64,000 nucleotides of DNA from Mimachlamys varia. Taxonomy: Eukaryota; Mollusca; Bivalvia; Pectinida; Pectinidae. The notes under the pieces are model-generated. The model was not told the origin of the DNA. It did not search any database and was given only the letters and a program-made list of their open reading frames with translations. Position 1 is the first letter of the stretch; every line of letters begins with the position of its first letter. Where the stretch lies: the NCBI GenBank assembly GCA_947623455.1, contig OX392538.1, forward strand, positions 24,551,001-24,615,000. Direction: 5' to 3'. Positions 11,359 through 25,800 of the stretch are shown here, piece by piece. The translations under genes were made by a program, and so were the position numbers.

Positions 11359-11507
11359 GGATTAACTTTCTATTTTGTTTAGGTTATCGGGGATAACTAC
11401 AATGGAAAACGAGTAAATTATACATAACCGGCTTCGCCGGTTATTGAATTTACCCGTTTTCCATTGTAGTTATCTCCCGATAACCTAAACAAAATAGAAA
11501 GTTAATC
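11359..11507. mobile_element. Second copy of the inner fold-back element
   Basis: A reverse-complement copy of 11092-11240: same GGATTAACTTTCTATTTTG end, CGGTTAT core and GTTAATCC end. The asymmetric bases (CGGGG/CTCCCG, ACGAGT/ACGGGT) are in the opposite order. It is followed by the same TTATATTTACAG flank as the first copy. Confidence 0.9.
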
Positions 11508-14500
11508 CTTATATTTACAGTTTTCAATAAAAGTTTTCAATAAAAGTTTTCCATTAATAAAACCGTTAAGAATATGTGAAATACAAAGTCGTAAAAAAGC
11601 AAGGTTTTCGAAACAAAAATACAAAGACATAAAAAAAAGTTTCCTTGAAATTTTCGCTATTATAATCAATTTGTTATGAAGATGTAAAATACACAACGTT
11701 GGATGATGTTTAAGTTGCGAAATAGTTACACGAATTTCATCAATAATATATTTTTTTAAATTTAAAAATCGTTGGTTCCAACATATTGAAAGGCAACAAT
11801 TAGATCACGCTGAGATAGCTGTTCATCATACGTGCTGTGGAATAGTTAAAAAGATAATGGGGGCTTATTATATAATTGCTGCCATTGTAATATATTGCAC
11901 CATCTTTTTTCACAAGCTAATATTCTCTCACAATAAAAGGCTGCGAAAAATATATCACAAAAAGCTCACTGGAAAATGTGTATGTTGATGGAGTTCCGGA
12001 TGTAAAAATATTGTAGAAATTGTCTTTTCTTACAAAAACTGCATGAGGGCCTAGGTCATATTCCAATCCGTAGTACTTATTACACCTTGTATGTAGTACA
12101 TTGGGATGAAAATCCGGATGAGAAAACATGCAGATTTGTTCGTCCTGGTGTTCAACTGCATCAGGTCATACCTATCCGTATTATAAGTAACACACAGAGA
12201 TTTATAAAGCAACACTAGGTTATGTTGAAGTTGAACAACAGTTTGCAAACAAGAGAGTGACCAGGCGCCCATAACCATGTACATATACATATTTTAATCT
12301 GTGCGCCGTTCTAGTCCGCTCTCTCCGATACAAACAATGAGCCCCGTATTTACGTATATGTATGTACTTGGGACCAACTTCTGTTCGAAATATTTCCAAT
12401 AACACCTGTCTATATATCCACGGAATGATACCTTGGAAGGAAAACAGAAATCGTCTACATTTCACCACGTTCTCGTCAACAGTGACAACTTAATACTTCT
12501 TCTTTACCCATTCGTGCTACATGTCCGAATATTTTGGAATGGACGGACTGACGTTAGGTTTGAGATAACAACTGGCCCCTAGCGAAGAATCTGATGGTAC
12601 CTTTTCCGCTAGGTCTGTCTCAGAAACATAACCGTCCTTTGGCTAGCTTAAAAAAACATTGTCGATCTTATAGCTAGTACTTGCAGCTTTATTCGTTTTC
12701 AAAATATGTCTACCTGTTTACTTTCTCATCATTCTGTATTCCAATAAACAAAACGTCATGACATTCAAAATATCCGGATTTTTGTCTCGCCTTTGACAAT
12801 TGTCGATCGAGGGACGCGAGACTAATAAGGTATTACCATTTCCGACTACGGCCCCTGGAATCGACTTTACTGCACTATGAACTTTGAAAAAATTGTACCA
12901 GTTACGAAATATTTTATGAAAACCTTTGTTCCATAGTAATGCCTACAGAGAAACACAGACTTCATCGTCTTAATATGTTTACGAAGTTTGAACGAAATTA
13001 TATAAGGGGCAATAGCTGTTCTAAAAAAAGTCGAATCGAACTGGTGTTCAGGAAAACACGGCTTCATTCAATGATGAATGGATTGCAAAACATAGGTTTA
13101 TGCTCTCAAGATAATATTTAGAGGCATTTCAGTAGCTCTTCCAAATATCGCAGAATAAACTGACATTCCTATGCTGAAACACAAAGTCTCTGTTCAAGTC
13201 CTTCCTGTTTTGGCGAGGAGAAATTTTATTTTCACACTCGGTCAATGATTTGAAGGGGAATTAAGGTATCGTGATTTGAATGTTAAGACATTGACAGCAT
13301 CACATAAAAAACGTATGTTCATGTAATAATAGCAAAAATGATGCACGTGTGTCGGACTGCGTGACTCTTTCGAAATGATCATCAAAGGAGAGAAAAACAA
13401 AAACACATGAGTTATAAAATCCATAATTTGCTTCTTTATTTACGGAAAAGGTATCATACATTTTAAATTTGTTATCCATTAACAAATACAAGTAGAGAAG
13501 ATTCAAACATTGCGAAAATGTAGCAAATACTTTTCATGGAGAGCTTAAGCAGTAAGTAGAAATCGTGACGTCATAGGTGGAGCCCGTACAGGGTTCATTG
13601 AAAAATATTAACAAGAAATAGCTATTGTAAATTGAAATTTAATTGTCTTCATTAATTATTGTTATTTTTACTCCGCTCCTTAATTCTCTATTGTTATATC
13701 CTTTTTTTCCAATATGTAATTTACATAATGGGTTATAAATTTATTAGGTACAAAATAAAAACATATTTACTTAAAGTATTTCGGCATAAGGAAACCTGTA
13801 TGTTGTGTAATATGTTTTCGCCTTTAATATTTAACATTATTGAAATTGCATAGGTAAAAGCAAGTATATCGACAAAAGATGGCAAAGTACAATATTAAGC
13901 TTTCCCTTCAATGACTTTATTTTTGTCATTTACAACAAACAACAATAAACAAGAAGTGAAAAGGGCAACTTTGTTATTGGTATTAAGAAATTAAAGTCCG
14001 ATTGCTCCATTTAATTTTTAAGTATAAAGTAATAAGATTATATAAAAACTTCCCAGGGCATTGACTTCTTAAATTTATCATTTAATTATCATGCGACCTC
14101 CCTTATTGTTTATTTTTAAAGTAGCCTCCCATATGTACACTTGAACTTTAATACCTACTGCCAATAGGTAATCTGGTAAGTAATGTTACCATGAGAAGAA
14201 AACATGTGTCGTGTATTTCAGTCGAGAGGTATATTTCTTTACCACAAAAGGAGGAAACAAGAAAAGATAAAAAAGCTATGGTATACAGATAGGTATTGTG
14301 ATTGCGCATAGAACACGTACACATCGTACAATTGATTTGAGATATTTCAATCGATTTCAAGAATTTGAAGAAAAAAGACTTGTTTTAGAATTCATAAGGA
14401 TTTCATAACTAAAAATTACTTGAAAAGCTTACATAACGAGGGGAATACGAATTCTGATTAAAAAAAATAAATGCGTGATAATCTGATAATTTGTTCAACA

Positions 14501-14591
14501 ATTATTATCTGAATAAAAAAAAACAAAAACTATAAAAAGTGATTTTAGGAAAGGATAATAACCTCGTGTTCTGATCGTACTATTGATACCG
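11508..14591. other. No gene seen
   Basis: AT-rich; frames are short and without splice support. A small direct repeat AAAGTTTTC(A)ATAAAAGTTTTC occurs at 11518-11550. Confidence 0.5.
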
Positions 14592-14639
14592 TCGGCACTT
14601 TCTGTAAACGAGAAATATTTCGTTTACGGAAAGTGCCGA
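14592..14639. repeat. 20-bp hairpin
   Basis: TCGGCACTTTCTGTAAACGA (14592-14611) pairs with 14620-14639 with one mismatch around an 8-base loop. Confidence 0.8.
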
Positions 14640-16197
14640 TGGATCCCGATTGAATCGGGTATCGTGTAGAAAGAAGGGGGAAAAAACCGAAAACAACAAA
14701 GAAGGGAGGTAACTCTCATCTACTTGTACATACAAATCTTAACAAAGCGTAAATCACGGCAGTATAGATTAAAAAAATCATCACAGTTTGCTATATAAGT
14801 AATACTCTGTACATATCAAATTAGAAACAATTAACGCTATTGTGATTATAATAAATATGAACAATGAGTTATTGCACGTTTGAATTATGAATAGAAAATA
14901 TAAGATTTTTTCCATAGACTCCGATATGACATTTCCAATCACTGCAAACGATAATATATGCTAATAAATTACATATCGCTAACTACGGGGCATATTTACA
15001 ATATTTTACGTCACTTGAATAATGATTCTTTAGTCTTTGGATTCAATTTTGATTTTCTTCTTAGAAGAAACAATAACATATACTAACGAATATTTACAAT
15101 CGATGTGACAACAATTGTAAAAGTTCATGTATTTCTTTTTCATCTCCTACCACAGCATTAGATACAACAGAATCCAGAGACCAAAGCTACCATTACGTTG
15201 TGAAAATATGATGTGAAATAGTGTAATGATTACAAGTATGCGTTCATGAATGAACATAGCAATAACGATGTACGAAACCCTGATCAGTTTTCTGCCATTA
15301 ATTTATCTTATTCTAAACTTCTAATGTGCAAATTTTCTTGAGCTTACAAAGATACGATAATAAAAAAATCATGACACGCACTAAAATTTGTCTTCACAAG
15401 ATCAACAACTGAATGCCATGACTCTTTTTTTTTTTCAGTTGGGCAGTGCCATAGATGTATACATACAATGTACCAATCATCACTTTTGTCTGAACCGTCA
15501 TTTAAGCCAGTTCTATTGCAGTTCTATCGTTCTACATATATTACGAAGTGCAATTTGTTTGTTTTATATAATTCTACAGTACATTACTGATATGGCACCA
15601 ATCAACCCTTAAAATTATGTGTTAACGTTTTCACGAGAGTCTAGGCTTGTTTTGGTTTCCAAGCCGGTACATATGTTTTGTCACACCTTCGAAATAGGGA
15701 AATGTCTCAATAGTCTAGTGATGAGAAAAAGACAGTTTTGCATACGTCAATGATTTAAACCAGTTACCCTTAACAATGGAACAACTTATAAATAAATGAA
15801 TGGAAGATTGACAACAGATTTAAACATAAGTTATTATGTTCACCTAGTCCAATCTCAATGCGTCTGGTTGTACACGTTATTCTCTTTTAATCTTTGGAAT
15901 AATCACCTCTTTGAATCTCGTTTTAATCAATAATATATTATTAATTTAGAATCCTCGAATACGGATATTGCATAACCTTTTACGGAACAAACTAGCTTCC
16001 ATGAACTGTGTTATTATCCTGCGACATGCTCTTTAGCGTCTAACATTGTCAGTGGTTAGCTATAGTTTCTCGCCCACTTAAGCTTTACACATGACTAGAT
16101 AACGAAATTATCGTTTCTTTTGTCACATTTTCGAACAGAACGATAACAACAAAACGAATTACCTTGTAGTAGACAATGGAATACATTGTATTAGACA
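14640..16197. other. No gene seen
   Basis: AT-rich sequence without supported exons or repeats. Confidence 0.5.
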
Positions 16198-16330
16198 CAC
16201 ACATTTAAAATCCCTAGCACTCAGACACTCATTTAAGATCCCTAGCACTCAGACACTCATTTAAGATCCCTAGCACTCAGACACTCATTTAAGATCCCTA
16301 GCACTAGACACTCATTTATAATCCGCTAGC
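16198..16330 (+). repeat. 28-bp tandem repeat, about five units
   Basis: Unit ACTCATTTAAGATCCCTAGC plus ACTCAGAC. The central three units are nearly identical; the outer ones diverge (TTTAAAATCC, TTTATAATCCGC). It lies just beyond the 3' end of the minus-strand gene. Confidence 0.9.
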
Positions 16331-16588
16331 ACTCATTTCTTACTTTTTATGAACAACTGGAAATATTATGTTCAATTCAACAGTGTTGTTTTTCTTTCAC
16401 ATTCTAAACATTTTTCGCAGAATTTATATTTTGTTTCAAAAGATTAAGATTCTGTCATGGACCAGAGTCTGTCATTTCCCTCGCTTATGAGAAAAATATA
16501 GAGCTGCTGGCCAAACATTTTGGCATGCTCCAACTGTTTGCGTTTCTGTAGCACCAACTAACCAATTAAATAATATATATTATCCTCT

Positions 16589-16861
16589 TCATGTGTTGAT
16601 AATTTCTAGTCCAAATTCGTTTTCCATATCATGCACTATTTCCAAACTACTGTCCCGTATGCTACTAGCGTTACTGTCCGATGACAAGGCTGAATCAACA
16701 CTTGACCGCGAGGCGGCGCTGCTTGCTGATCTTCGCGCCCAAGTCGTTTCATCGTATTCTGGTTCAATATGAATATTTTTCACCGCGGTGAATTTTTCCT
16801 TTCTCCGCAGATGGATGTGCTTTTTCACAAATTTATAGAATCTTCTGGAATCATCTCGTAT
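16589..16861 (-). CDS. Terminal coding exon of the unrecognised minus-strand gene
   Basis: 90 codons plus stop after acceptor ttgatatttccag. The start is basic (RRFYKFVKKHIHLRRK), followed by NIHIEPEYDETTWARR, a low-complexity Ser/Ala run (SASSAASRSSVDSALSSDSN) and an acidic end (EIVHDMENEFGLEI). The CpG and GC content is clearly above the flanks, which supports coding selection. Confidence 0.65.
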   Translation of the reverse strand: MRDDSRRFYKFVKKHIHLRRKEKFTAVKNIHIEPEYDETTWARRSASSAASRSSVDSALSSDSNASSIRDSSLEIVHDMENEFGLEIINT

Positions 16862-19800
16862 CTGGAAATATCAACAGAGTGTATATGAATATAAATGTAA
16901 AAGGGAAAATGTCAAAAGATATCCTGTTTGTCTTTCATAATGATGGCATGGATTCTGTAACTCAACATGTTGAAATGATGCTTGACCTAAAATTGCCCTC
17001 AATACCTGGGGATGTGGCCCTTTGTTCGACTACAATTACAGTTAACGTTTTTGTACCATATTCATAGCTGTAAGGAATTGGATGAAGACATTAGTTCAAA
17101 CTAGTGTTATTTGAATTCCTTTGTCAGCACCTAGGATCAACGATATTATCAATCAGTCGCCTTAACAAAACTTTAAGACGTAACAAGAGTGGAAACTGTA
17201 CAGCGCGCAAACGATTATTTGGACTAAATCTAACACAGTGCCGAACACCTACCCCTCCAACAGCCTCTGAGATGGCTTCCTTCGCCGACCTCGACTTCCG
17301 GTCTGTCTCCATGGGAATTGGTCCGTTTTCGTCCGAAACCAAAACGCTCTGGAGTTCCTACAAAACATAGATATACAGAAACACATTAATATTCTGTTTT
17401 AGGGCAGATACAACCCGAACTTTAACGCCCCATCAAGCCCCGTCACTTCATGATGAATGTGACCAAACATTGCTTCATAGTTTCCAAAAAAATATTACCA
17501 CGAAGAGCAAAATGGGATGTCAATTAATAAAAAAAAATAAATTTTGTTATGGAATATGTTGAACAGTTTCGCTTCAGATTTTAACTGTTGTATGAAAAGA
17601 CTACCAGATTAGTTTTCTGGTTCTGCTACATGTAACATGACGCCCTTAATAGGGTCTTTATTGCCAATTCCTTTTATCTGTTCTGCTGTTCTAGTTCGCT
17701 GACTACTTAATTACATTCATATACTATTTCTGAACATTCATTCTCCTCAATTTAATGATATTTTAGTAATTTGAATAATTCTGCACACAGTGCAAAATCT
17801 ACAGCGAAAAATCCTTGTCATAACTATCGATCCCCTTGCAAATACACCAAATGTCGGTCAAGTACATTTTGGAAATAATTTCTTATTGAACTCTTAGTAC
17901 GAACATTAACCATGAAACTTGATATAAAACCCCACAAACTTGTAGAAAAAACATCAAAGATTTTTGCTTCATGATTAGTTAAAGCAACTTATTCTATATT
18001 CCATTTGTATTAAGCACTGAACATTTTCAAGAATTGAATATTTCAACAAAAATATAATCGACAAAGAGGTCGGGGTATAAGTCTACTTGAACAATCTCGA
18101 CACGACAAAGCCCTCGAAGTCCTTACAATCGGTTTGTACTTGTTGGCACTTCCCCTCCCACAACTTTCGTGTAATGCTAGCCACATAATTAGCGGGAGAA
18201 GTAAAGTATCGATCTATCGATTTCTATCCGTATATGAATGATTTCTATTTCTATATGTGGTAACAGGTACCCATATTGATATTTCTCTTGTCCCTGGGAG
18301 GTGTTGAGTTTCCACAACAATAATTATTTACAAGGGGTGTAATTATATATGCGGGATATTATCACGCTACCACTCCTGTGTATATGCATAGTATGGATAT
18401 AATCATTAACGTACTTTTAAAAATCACATTTTATGACCCGATATGACAATCTCAGAACAGTATATTCTTTTTTTTTCAAATTCAGATAGGGTCGATCTGC
18501 GAATATCCCTTCAAAATCTTTTTCTCAAAACTGCATTTGCTTATGTAAAGATCCAGTGATATGTAATGTACATTAAATGATCATCCGCTTACTGATATCA
18601 TATTCATATATTGCGCAATTGTGTATTTTGCAATCCAACAATTACATGATGAATGGAAATTTGAACTTTTAAAAATGTTTACCACAGGACCATATATTTC
18701 ACAATATTTTCGGCTGTTGAAAAATTCAAATAGCGCAAACATCAGAAAACGTAAATTGCAGATAGATGTAATGTTATAGCCATTATCAAGGATTTAACAT
18801 TACAATAGTCCGAGTCACTGACATATCAGACTCACGTAAACAAAAATATCATCATATTTCAGTTTCATATCCATTCTAGAGTTGAGGTCGAGGGATATCA
18901 TTGATAGCCTTATGAGAAATCTTCATTACAGCTATGATCCTTAATAAAATTACAGAATTTAGCCTTATAAAATCGAAGACATAAAACGTCTGAATACATG
19001 TACACTGTATGTCATATAAGTAAATGTATCCATTCATGCTGTCATGGATAATTCATGTATATTAATTAGTATAGATATCATGTATGTAATACATGATATG
19101 AACAAAAATAAAATTTAGTTATCATATTGTGCAACATGAATTTCTTCTATAAATAAATCACTGTCTTTCTACTTGGTTTGATCAAACTTACCTTTAAACA
19201 AAAATTCGTAATAAGCCCTATAGATGGATTAATATCCACGTAAATGTTTCACGCAAAATCAAGAAATATTACATGAATCCATGATGAGTATATTCCAAAC
19301 TGGTATCACTGAAACTTTGTACAGATGAAACACGTCTTGCTTGCTATATCTCCAAAAAGCACTAAAGCTGTTTTTCGACCCCCGTCAATACACAACTGTC
19401 AAATCCAATAGTGGGAAGTTTACCTGTATACTTATGCTCAACCCCCCGGATGGATAACGGTTTAAATCCTCACTGTAAGCACGGAGCCGATCAGGCTAAT
19501 GACTAACCCTGTCAACCGGTGCCTCGCGGGATAAATCTGTGTTGACAGACCAGATCACAGTACTTATTTAGCCTTTAACAGATTTTTAGACAAACAATGT
19601 GATGTTATTTCGGGATCATTGGCTGGCTTACGTATTCATTGTTAGATGTTGTGTATTGAGATTTTCACTTATACTGGTAGTTATATACATTATGACAGGT
19701 CATCGTTGCTAAGGGGGTACTTATGATAATAAACATTTGTATACAATACAACCGAGAGGTTCGTGGTCAGAAAGTGGAACGAACTATAATTTAACTTCTT

Positions 19801-22800
19801 CTGTCTGCTATTGTTGAGTTATCTGTTGTTAAGATACAGTAATAGTAAAGACGGAGTCAAAACATTCAAAATACACATCGATCTTATAGAAAGCTTGTGT
19901 TAACTCTATTGAAACCCAATAAATCATACATAATTTCACATACTAATTTTCTGGTGATTAATTTAACAATCAATAATCGATTTGAAAGTGAAAAATGAAG
20001 GCAGCAAATTTAAATTAATTTGACGTTTTTACAAAGTATACTTACTAAATGTATAACAACATGTGCTTTAGGCTGAGTCGCAGCCCTGATTATACTAGAT
20101 GTCAACTATTATACTAGATGTCAACTATCATACTAGATGTCAACTATTATACTAGATGTCAACTATCATACTAGATGTCAACTATTATACTAGATGTCAA
20201 CTATTATACTAGATGTCAACTAGTATACTAGATGTCAAGTATTAGTCTTGCTTGATTTGAGTAGCAATACATAAAACCCGTTTTATGTTATATTCAAACA
20301 ATCAGTGATTGTTAAACATGTACAAATCAAATCTTGAATACTGTTTGATATTATACTCGGTCCATATCAAGCAGATGTGTTGAACATCTGCAGGTGGGAG
20401 ACTGTATTGCAAAAAAACCAAAAATGGGCTTACAGAACCACAAGTATGCCTTAATGTAATCTAATAATTGATTGATAAGTATAACTCTTGCATACGGAGA
20501 CAAAAGAGAGAATTTGATTAATATCTGTAAGATTATACAATGTAAAACGTTTCTTTTGTTTAAAAATGATACAATTTCCATCCAATAACAGGGATCGTAC
20601 ACAAAAGCTGAATCCATGCTTTTCGTTTAGAAACGTCATTATAAGGAGCTCTTTTTCTGAATTATGGAGAAGACGATGGAAACTAGTTAATAATTGTGAA
20701 TTGTTTCTGCAATTATTAGAAAAAAAAAGTAATTTGTATTCATTTGATGCAGATGCGAACCCACCCTTAAAATCAATATTCCAAGTCAAATTAGATAAAG
20801 TACCATAAACAAACACTATGTGAAGTTAACAGTTACCACATTTACATTGTCAAGTGTAAAAGTACACCACATTATTCATAATATATTTATTTATTCCCTT
20901 ACATCATTAAAAACGTACTTCAGCGCCATGATACATGCCGCCAAAGGCTGTTAAGTAGATAAAATGCAATCGCGAATGTTAACAAGCTGTGGGAGTGTGT
21001 GCCTTTCGGATTATTTCTCCGTGTTAGAGCAAATATCGCAAAAAGGTATTTAACCACAGTAAACGATGCGACGTCCTAGTAAAGCTTTGAGTCTGGGCTC
21101 GGATACGTACATAGCGCCTACGATTTAAAAGCTTTAAATAACATATCAAATATTAATACTTTCCGTATTGTTATCTAAGCGATTAAGTCGCCATGCTTTT
21201 TCGTTCTAACAAAATATTTTGTTTGCAAGTACTTTGGAATGCAGGAAAGGGTTCTTTAGATGTGTTTCTATTTAGATTATGACAATTATGTTATTATTTC
21301 GTTTAAAATTTTGTGAAAATGATTCATGATGTATCATTCATGATAAAGAGATTTGTTTTCATTCTCCTAACATTCGTACATGTCGATACTTTAAACGTTT
21401 TATCATACTCTGCAATACATTAACACACACTGTCATACCATCCGACCTCTTTCTTTTATAAACTACCGATTTTTAAATTAATTTGACCGTTGCAGAAAGT
21501 ATCGTCGGCAGACAAATACATATTATCAGACACTAAAATGTTTGGCTGAAAGACATACAGATATACTGATTGATCAACCGTCATTCATATGTTTTACTTT
21601 GAATCATTACGACATATTACGGCTTACCTCTCCCACAAAATTATTGTTCATTACAGCAGTAAGCTGATGAGGTTCCTGAAGTGGGCAGGCAAGCATGCTG
21701 GCAGCTCTGTCGGTAATTATCCTTGGCAAGTATTACTAACACTTAATGAAAATCTGTCGATGTACAGATGATACAGCTTCCCATTTATAAGAAAAGAAAT
21801 AATGGAAACAGGAAGTGCACTTTCAGTGTTTGTCAAAGCACAAAGATTTGCCGTTTATCAATCCGTAATGAGTTTCAAGCACAAGAAAAATTCTAAAATA
21901 TTTCACTAAATTGTTTAAAAGTCGTAAGAAACTTTAAATGACACGGAATCCAACTTTCGAAAACTTCAAGTGTCAATGGTCGAAGTGTATACTGCAACTG
22001 TTTTGCAGTATGAAAGGTTATGGTGGCACGCTAATACTATATATTCTATCAAAACAATGCGTCTTCTCAATAATCAACGCCATAGATCAGTAAACACGTA
22101 TCTGTGTCTCAAAGGGACTGGTTGCTTGCCTTCCGATACATAACATCAGGCTCAATTCTGGCATATCATGAGCAATTGATGAAGTTTGTGGTGTTTGGTA
22201 GGATGATCGATTTTCTTTATCATTGGTAGCGATCACAACAACAATCTCTGTGGGGGAGAATGCCTATAAGGATATATCAACTGATTAACATCATGTCTAC
22301 CATTTAAGGTTAGTCACAGTTTAATGGTGTTAGTTCGATAAGTGTGACGTACATGAACCTGAGTCTGGCGTCACGCACGATCTCTATGCACGGCATTGCA
22401 CTTGTCGGCGATCATCAATAATTAGCGATAATTGTGTATAAGTGGGGATTCGATTATCCCTGACGTGATAGATGCTGGACTAAAAGGTCAGTTGCATCCT
22501 TTTAAAAATCAAAGGCAGTTGTTGTCAGGAAAATACAATATTGTTTAGTAATGACGACACGCATTGTCATTAATTTACTTATAACGTAATATCACTTATT
22601 AACTATTGACTGGTCGAATTCCAACTCAACATCCTATTTATAGTGTCTTGTCGTCGAATGTATGGTACTCAACACGACGTTCACTGTTTCATATAGATCA
22701 TTGTCCTTTTCTTTTTTTTTATAATTGTACCAAACTTGTATCAATGTTTCTGTGATTATTTTTGCTCAGAAGAGCCATGATAAAGTAACATTTCTGAACT

Positions 22801-25800
22801 CTGCTATGAACTTTATATTTAGATTAATATCAATCAATACGTAGGCTACTAGTAATCATCCACGGACGCAGTAAGGGTGTGATGATATGTAGTAATAGAC
22901 ATTTAGATATTAGGATGATAGAATGCACATTTTGAAAAACAAACTATCGTTTTGAGAGAAACTATTCTGCATTCAAAATACGATACCTTGGCATACTTAT
23001 CAATATACACGTTCATGTACCTCGTGATCCTATTACTGACCAACAGGAAATTGATTGGTCACATGTACTAGCATCTATGTTTACCGACGATGTGCTTTCC
23101 GTAATATAAACACATGTGACGTGCGGTTTATGTAATTCAAGACACAATCCGCTTTTTGCCAATATGTCGATACGTGCAATGGGCATGTGGTAATCAAACA
23201 CACGAGGATAGACACGCCAACATTTGACAAATGGGTGATGAAAATGCTAAATTTAGACCAACAAAAATAAAAACATCGTTACCTCATTTTTAACAAAACG
23301 TAATTGTTCCCCAAGCCAAAATATATACCGATTTACGGTACGTAAATAGAAAAAAATATTATACATGTTAACTTTATACAAACCATCGATAAATAGATAT
23401 AATGCTAATTGATTGAAAACATCATTGGAGATACCAGTTCAGGAAACATTACATAAAATAGTAGAAGCCGCAGTGGCCGAGTGGTTAAAGTGTTCCGACA
23501 TTCTACAGCCCTCCATCTCTGGGTTGCGAGTTCAAATCCCACGTGGGGCAGTTGCCAGGTACAGACCGTAGGTCGGTGGTTTTTCTTCGGGTACTCCGGA
23601 TTTTCTCCACCTCCAAAACCTGACACGTCCTTAAACGGCCATGACTGTCCATAGGACGTAAAACAAAATAAACCAAACCAAGCCAAACATAAATTTTATT
23701 AACAAATAAATAACGTTATTAGGATTTTCACAACAATATTGATTATTTACCAGTTTGGTCGAAAGCGCTCTAAACTTTATACCAAAAGTCTTTACAACGA
23801 TTACGCATTGACATCGTTGCCTACTATATAAATTGTTAAACCATTTCTTTCCCAGGATAGCTGTCATCATTGATTATAGCTAATATACATTTACGCGATT
23901 AACAAACCACCCATTTCCGGAATCGAAACATGCAGTTCCGGATATTATTAGACTTAAAATAATCACTAGAGATATGAATAAAGGAAGCAATAATTTAAGA
24001 GTTTTGTCTTGACTTCCTCATCTATTCAGAAACTTGATAATGTTATTTGTAGACCCGGTATCACAAGGTCCTCCCGGGCAGATCTTTGTAGCCTAATGTA
24101 ATACATCATAAATCTAACATTATCGACGTGTGTGATTCAAGGCAATGTACCGTTAACCTTACTGTATATATGCATTGAATCCTACCTAATGCGTTATAGT
24201 GAATTGTCTAGCAACCGTCACGAGACATATACTCATAAGGAAGCAAGAAAGTGACAGTAACTTATGTAGTTCACTGCTTATTGGACAGAATGTCATGTTA
24301 TCGTCACAAGGACATTCGTCGAATAGCTGTTAAGGTAGTAAATTATCTCGGTCACCTTGTACTCTTTCTACCCTTACAACTATGCTCTTTTCATGAGAGA
24401 AATGATATTACTGATATACGTTTGTGCATTTCTTCAGTTTAAGAAGCATTACTAGACTGATATTACTACTTTTTATGGAAGGGAATCACCGCCTTAATTA
24501 TTTGGGGTTTGAATCTTGTTCTTCGTACACTTGTATTATTTCACTTTTTGTTCTATGTACATTTGTATTATTTCGCTCGCTGAGAATCTTGTTCTATGTA
24601 AATTTGTATTATTTCACTCGTTAATAAATGTCTGACTTCAATGTACATCTGTATTGTTGCTCTCGTTTACAAATCTATTGCGTGTTCATTCCATGCTTTG
24701 CTACTTTTCATTCCATGCTTTGTTGGTTTTACAAAAAAGTACGAAAGTAACGTCTATGACAAAGCGCCACCTGTTGTCATAATGAGAACTAAATTTGTTG
24801 AACTTATTCTAGACATTTAGTTCTCTTTACGACAACAGTGGGGGCTTAAATCGCCAGAATAAAATGCTTGCTCCCATGACCGGAAGTAGACCCGAAGAAG
24901 ATTTTTTTTTTGAAGGCGGGTTTTTTGGTGTTTTTGTCGAAAGTAAGCTAATAGTGAAAACTGATATATATTACTAAATTCCAAAGGAGCAGCGTGTGTG
25001 TGTTACGTCATCATTGATGGAATGAGGAGGCAAATGCTTCGGAATACATTTCCATCAACGTTTCCCCTCTCATTAAGTTAAAATACCTCCAAATTGATAC
25101 TCCACATGGTCCTGAGTCCTGAGAACAATATATGTCAAAACAAAGATCATTGTGCCATTTCAGCAAAAATGCACGTACCTGTAGTTAAGCCCCCACCCAT
25201 ACACAAGAAATATTTAAGATCAAGGGGTGGGGGGAGGGGCTGATATTGATTATGTACTATTTACCAGTATACCAGTAAAAGATCCCCTCGTTTAATCGAT
25301 TTTGAGTTTGGATTATGATTTTGTTAACGCTTCGGTATTATCTTATTTATTTTCAGAACCCATTAGGATTACTTCGTAGGGGGGAGGGGGGGGGGGTGGC
25401 ATTACTAGTACATATATAGGTTTGCCATTTTGCAACAGGAGCGTAAGTGCAATGTGGGTGTCGATGTCGATGGAAGCACGCAACAATTATTAAAAAATAC
25501 ATTAAAAAACCAAGGAGTGGTCGAGGAAAAAACACTTATCGGATCTTATACTTCTCCCCTACCGATATCGAAACGCTTCGGTAACGTCTGATTTAATAAT
25601 GCAATAACACGAATCAAGGATCTTGTTTCAGTCAGTGATTTTAAGCTAGACGGACCACACTGGGTGCGTTTGTTTACCGTTATGATGTACATGGACGTGC
25701 AAAATATAACGTTGTTTTTCAGACATGTGTTGTTATCTTTTCAAGGTCTGTCGCCTACACAGTTATGCACTTGTCATAGGGGAGATAAACACTAACAACA

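Noticed and set aside
16198..20240. CRISPR-like arrays
   Set aside because: The 28-bp and 19-bp repeats are head-to-tail without unique spacers, in a eukaryotic context; they are minisatellites.
20451..20816. 121-codon minus-strand frame
   Set aside because: Composition follows AT-rich background; no splice context, motif or start context.
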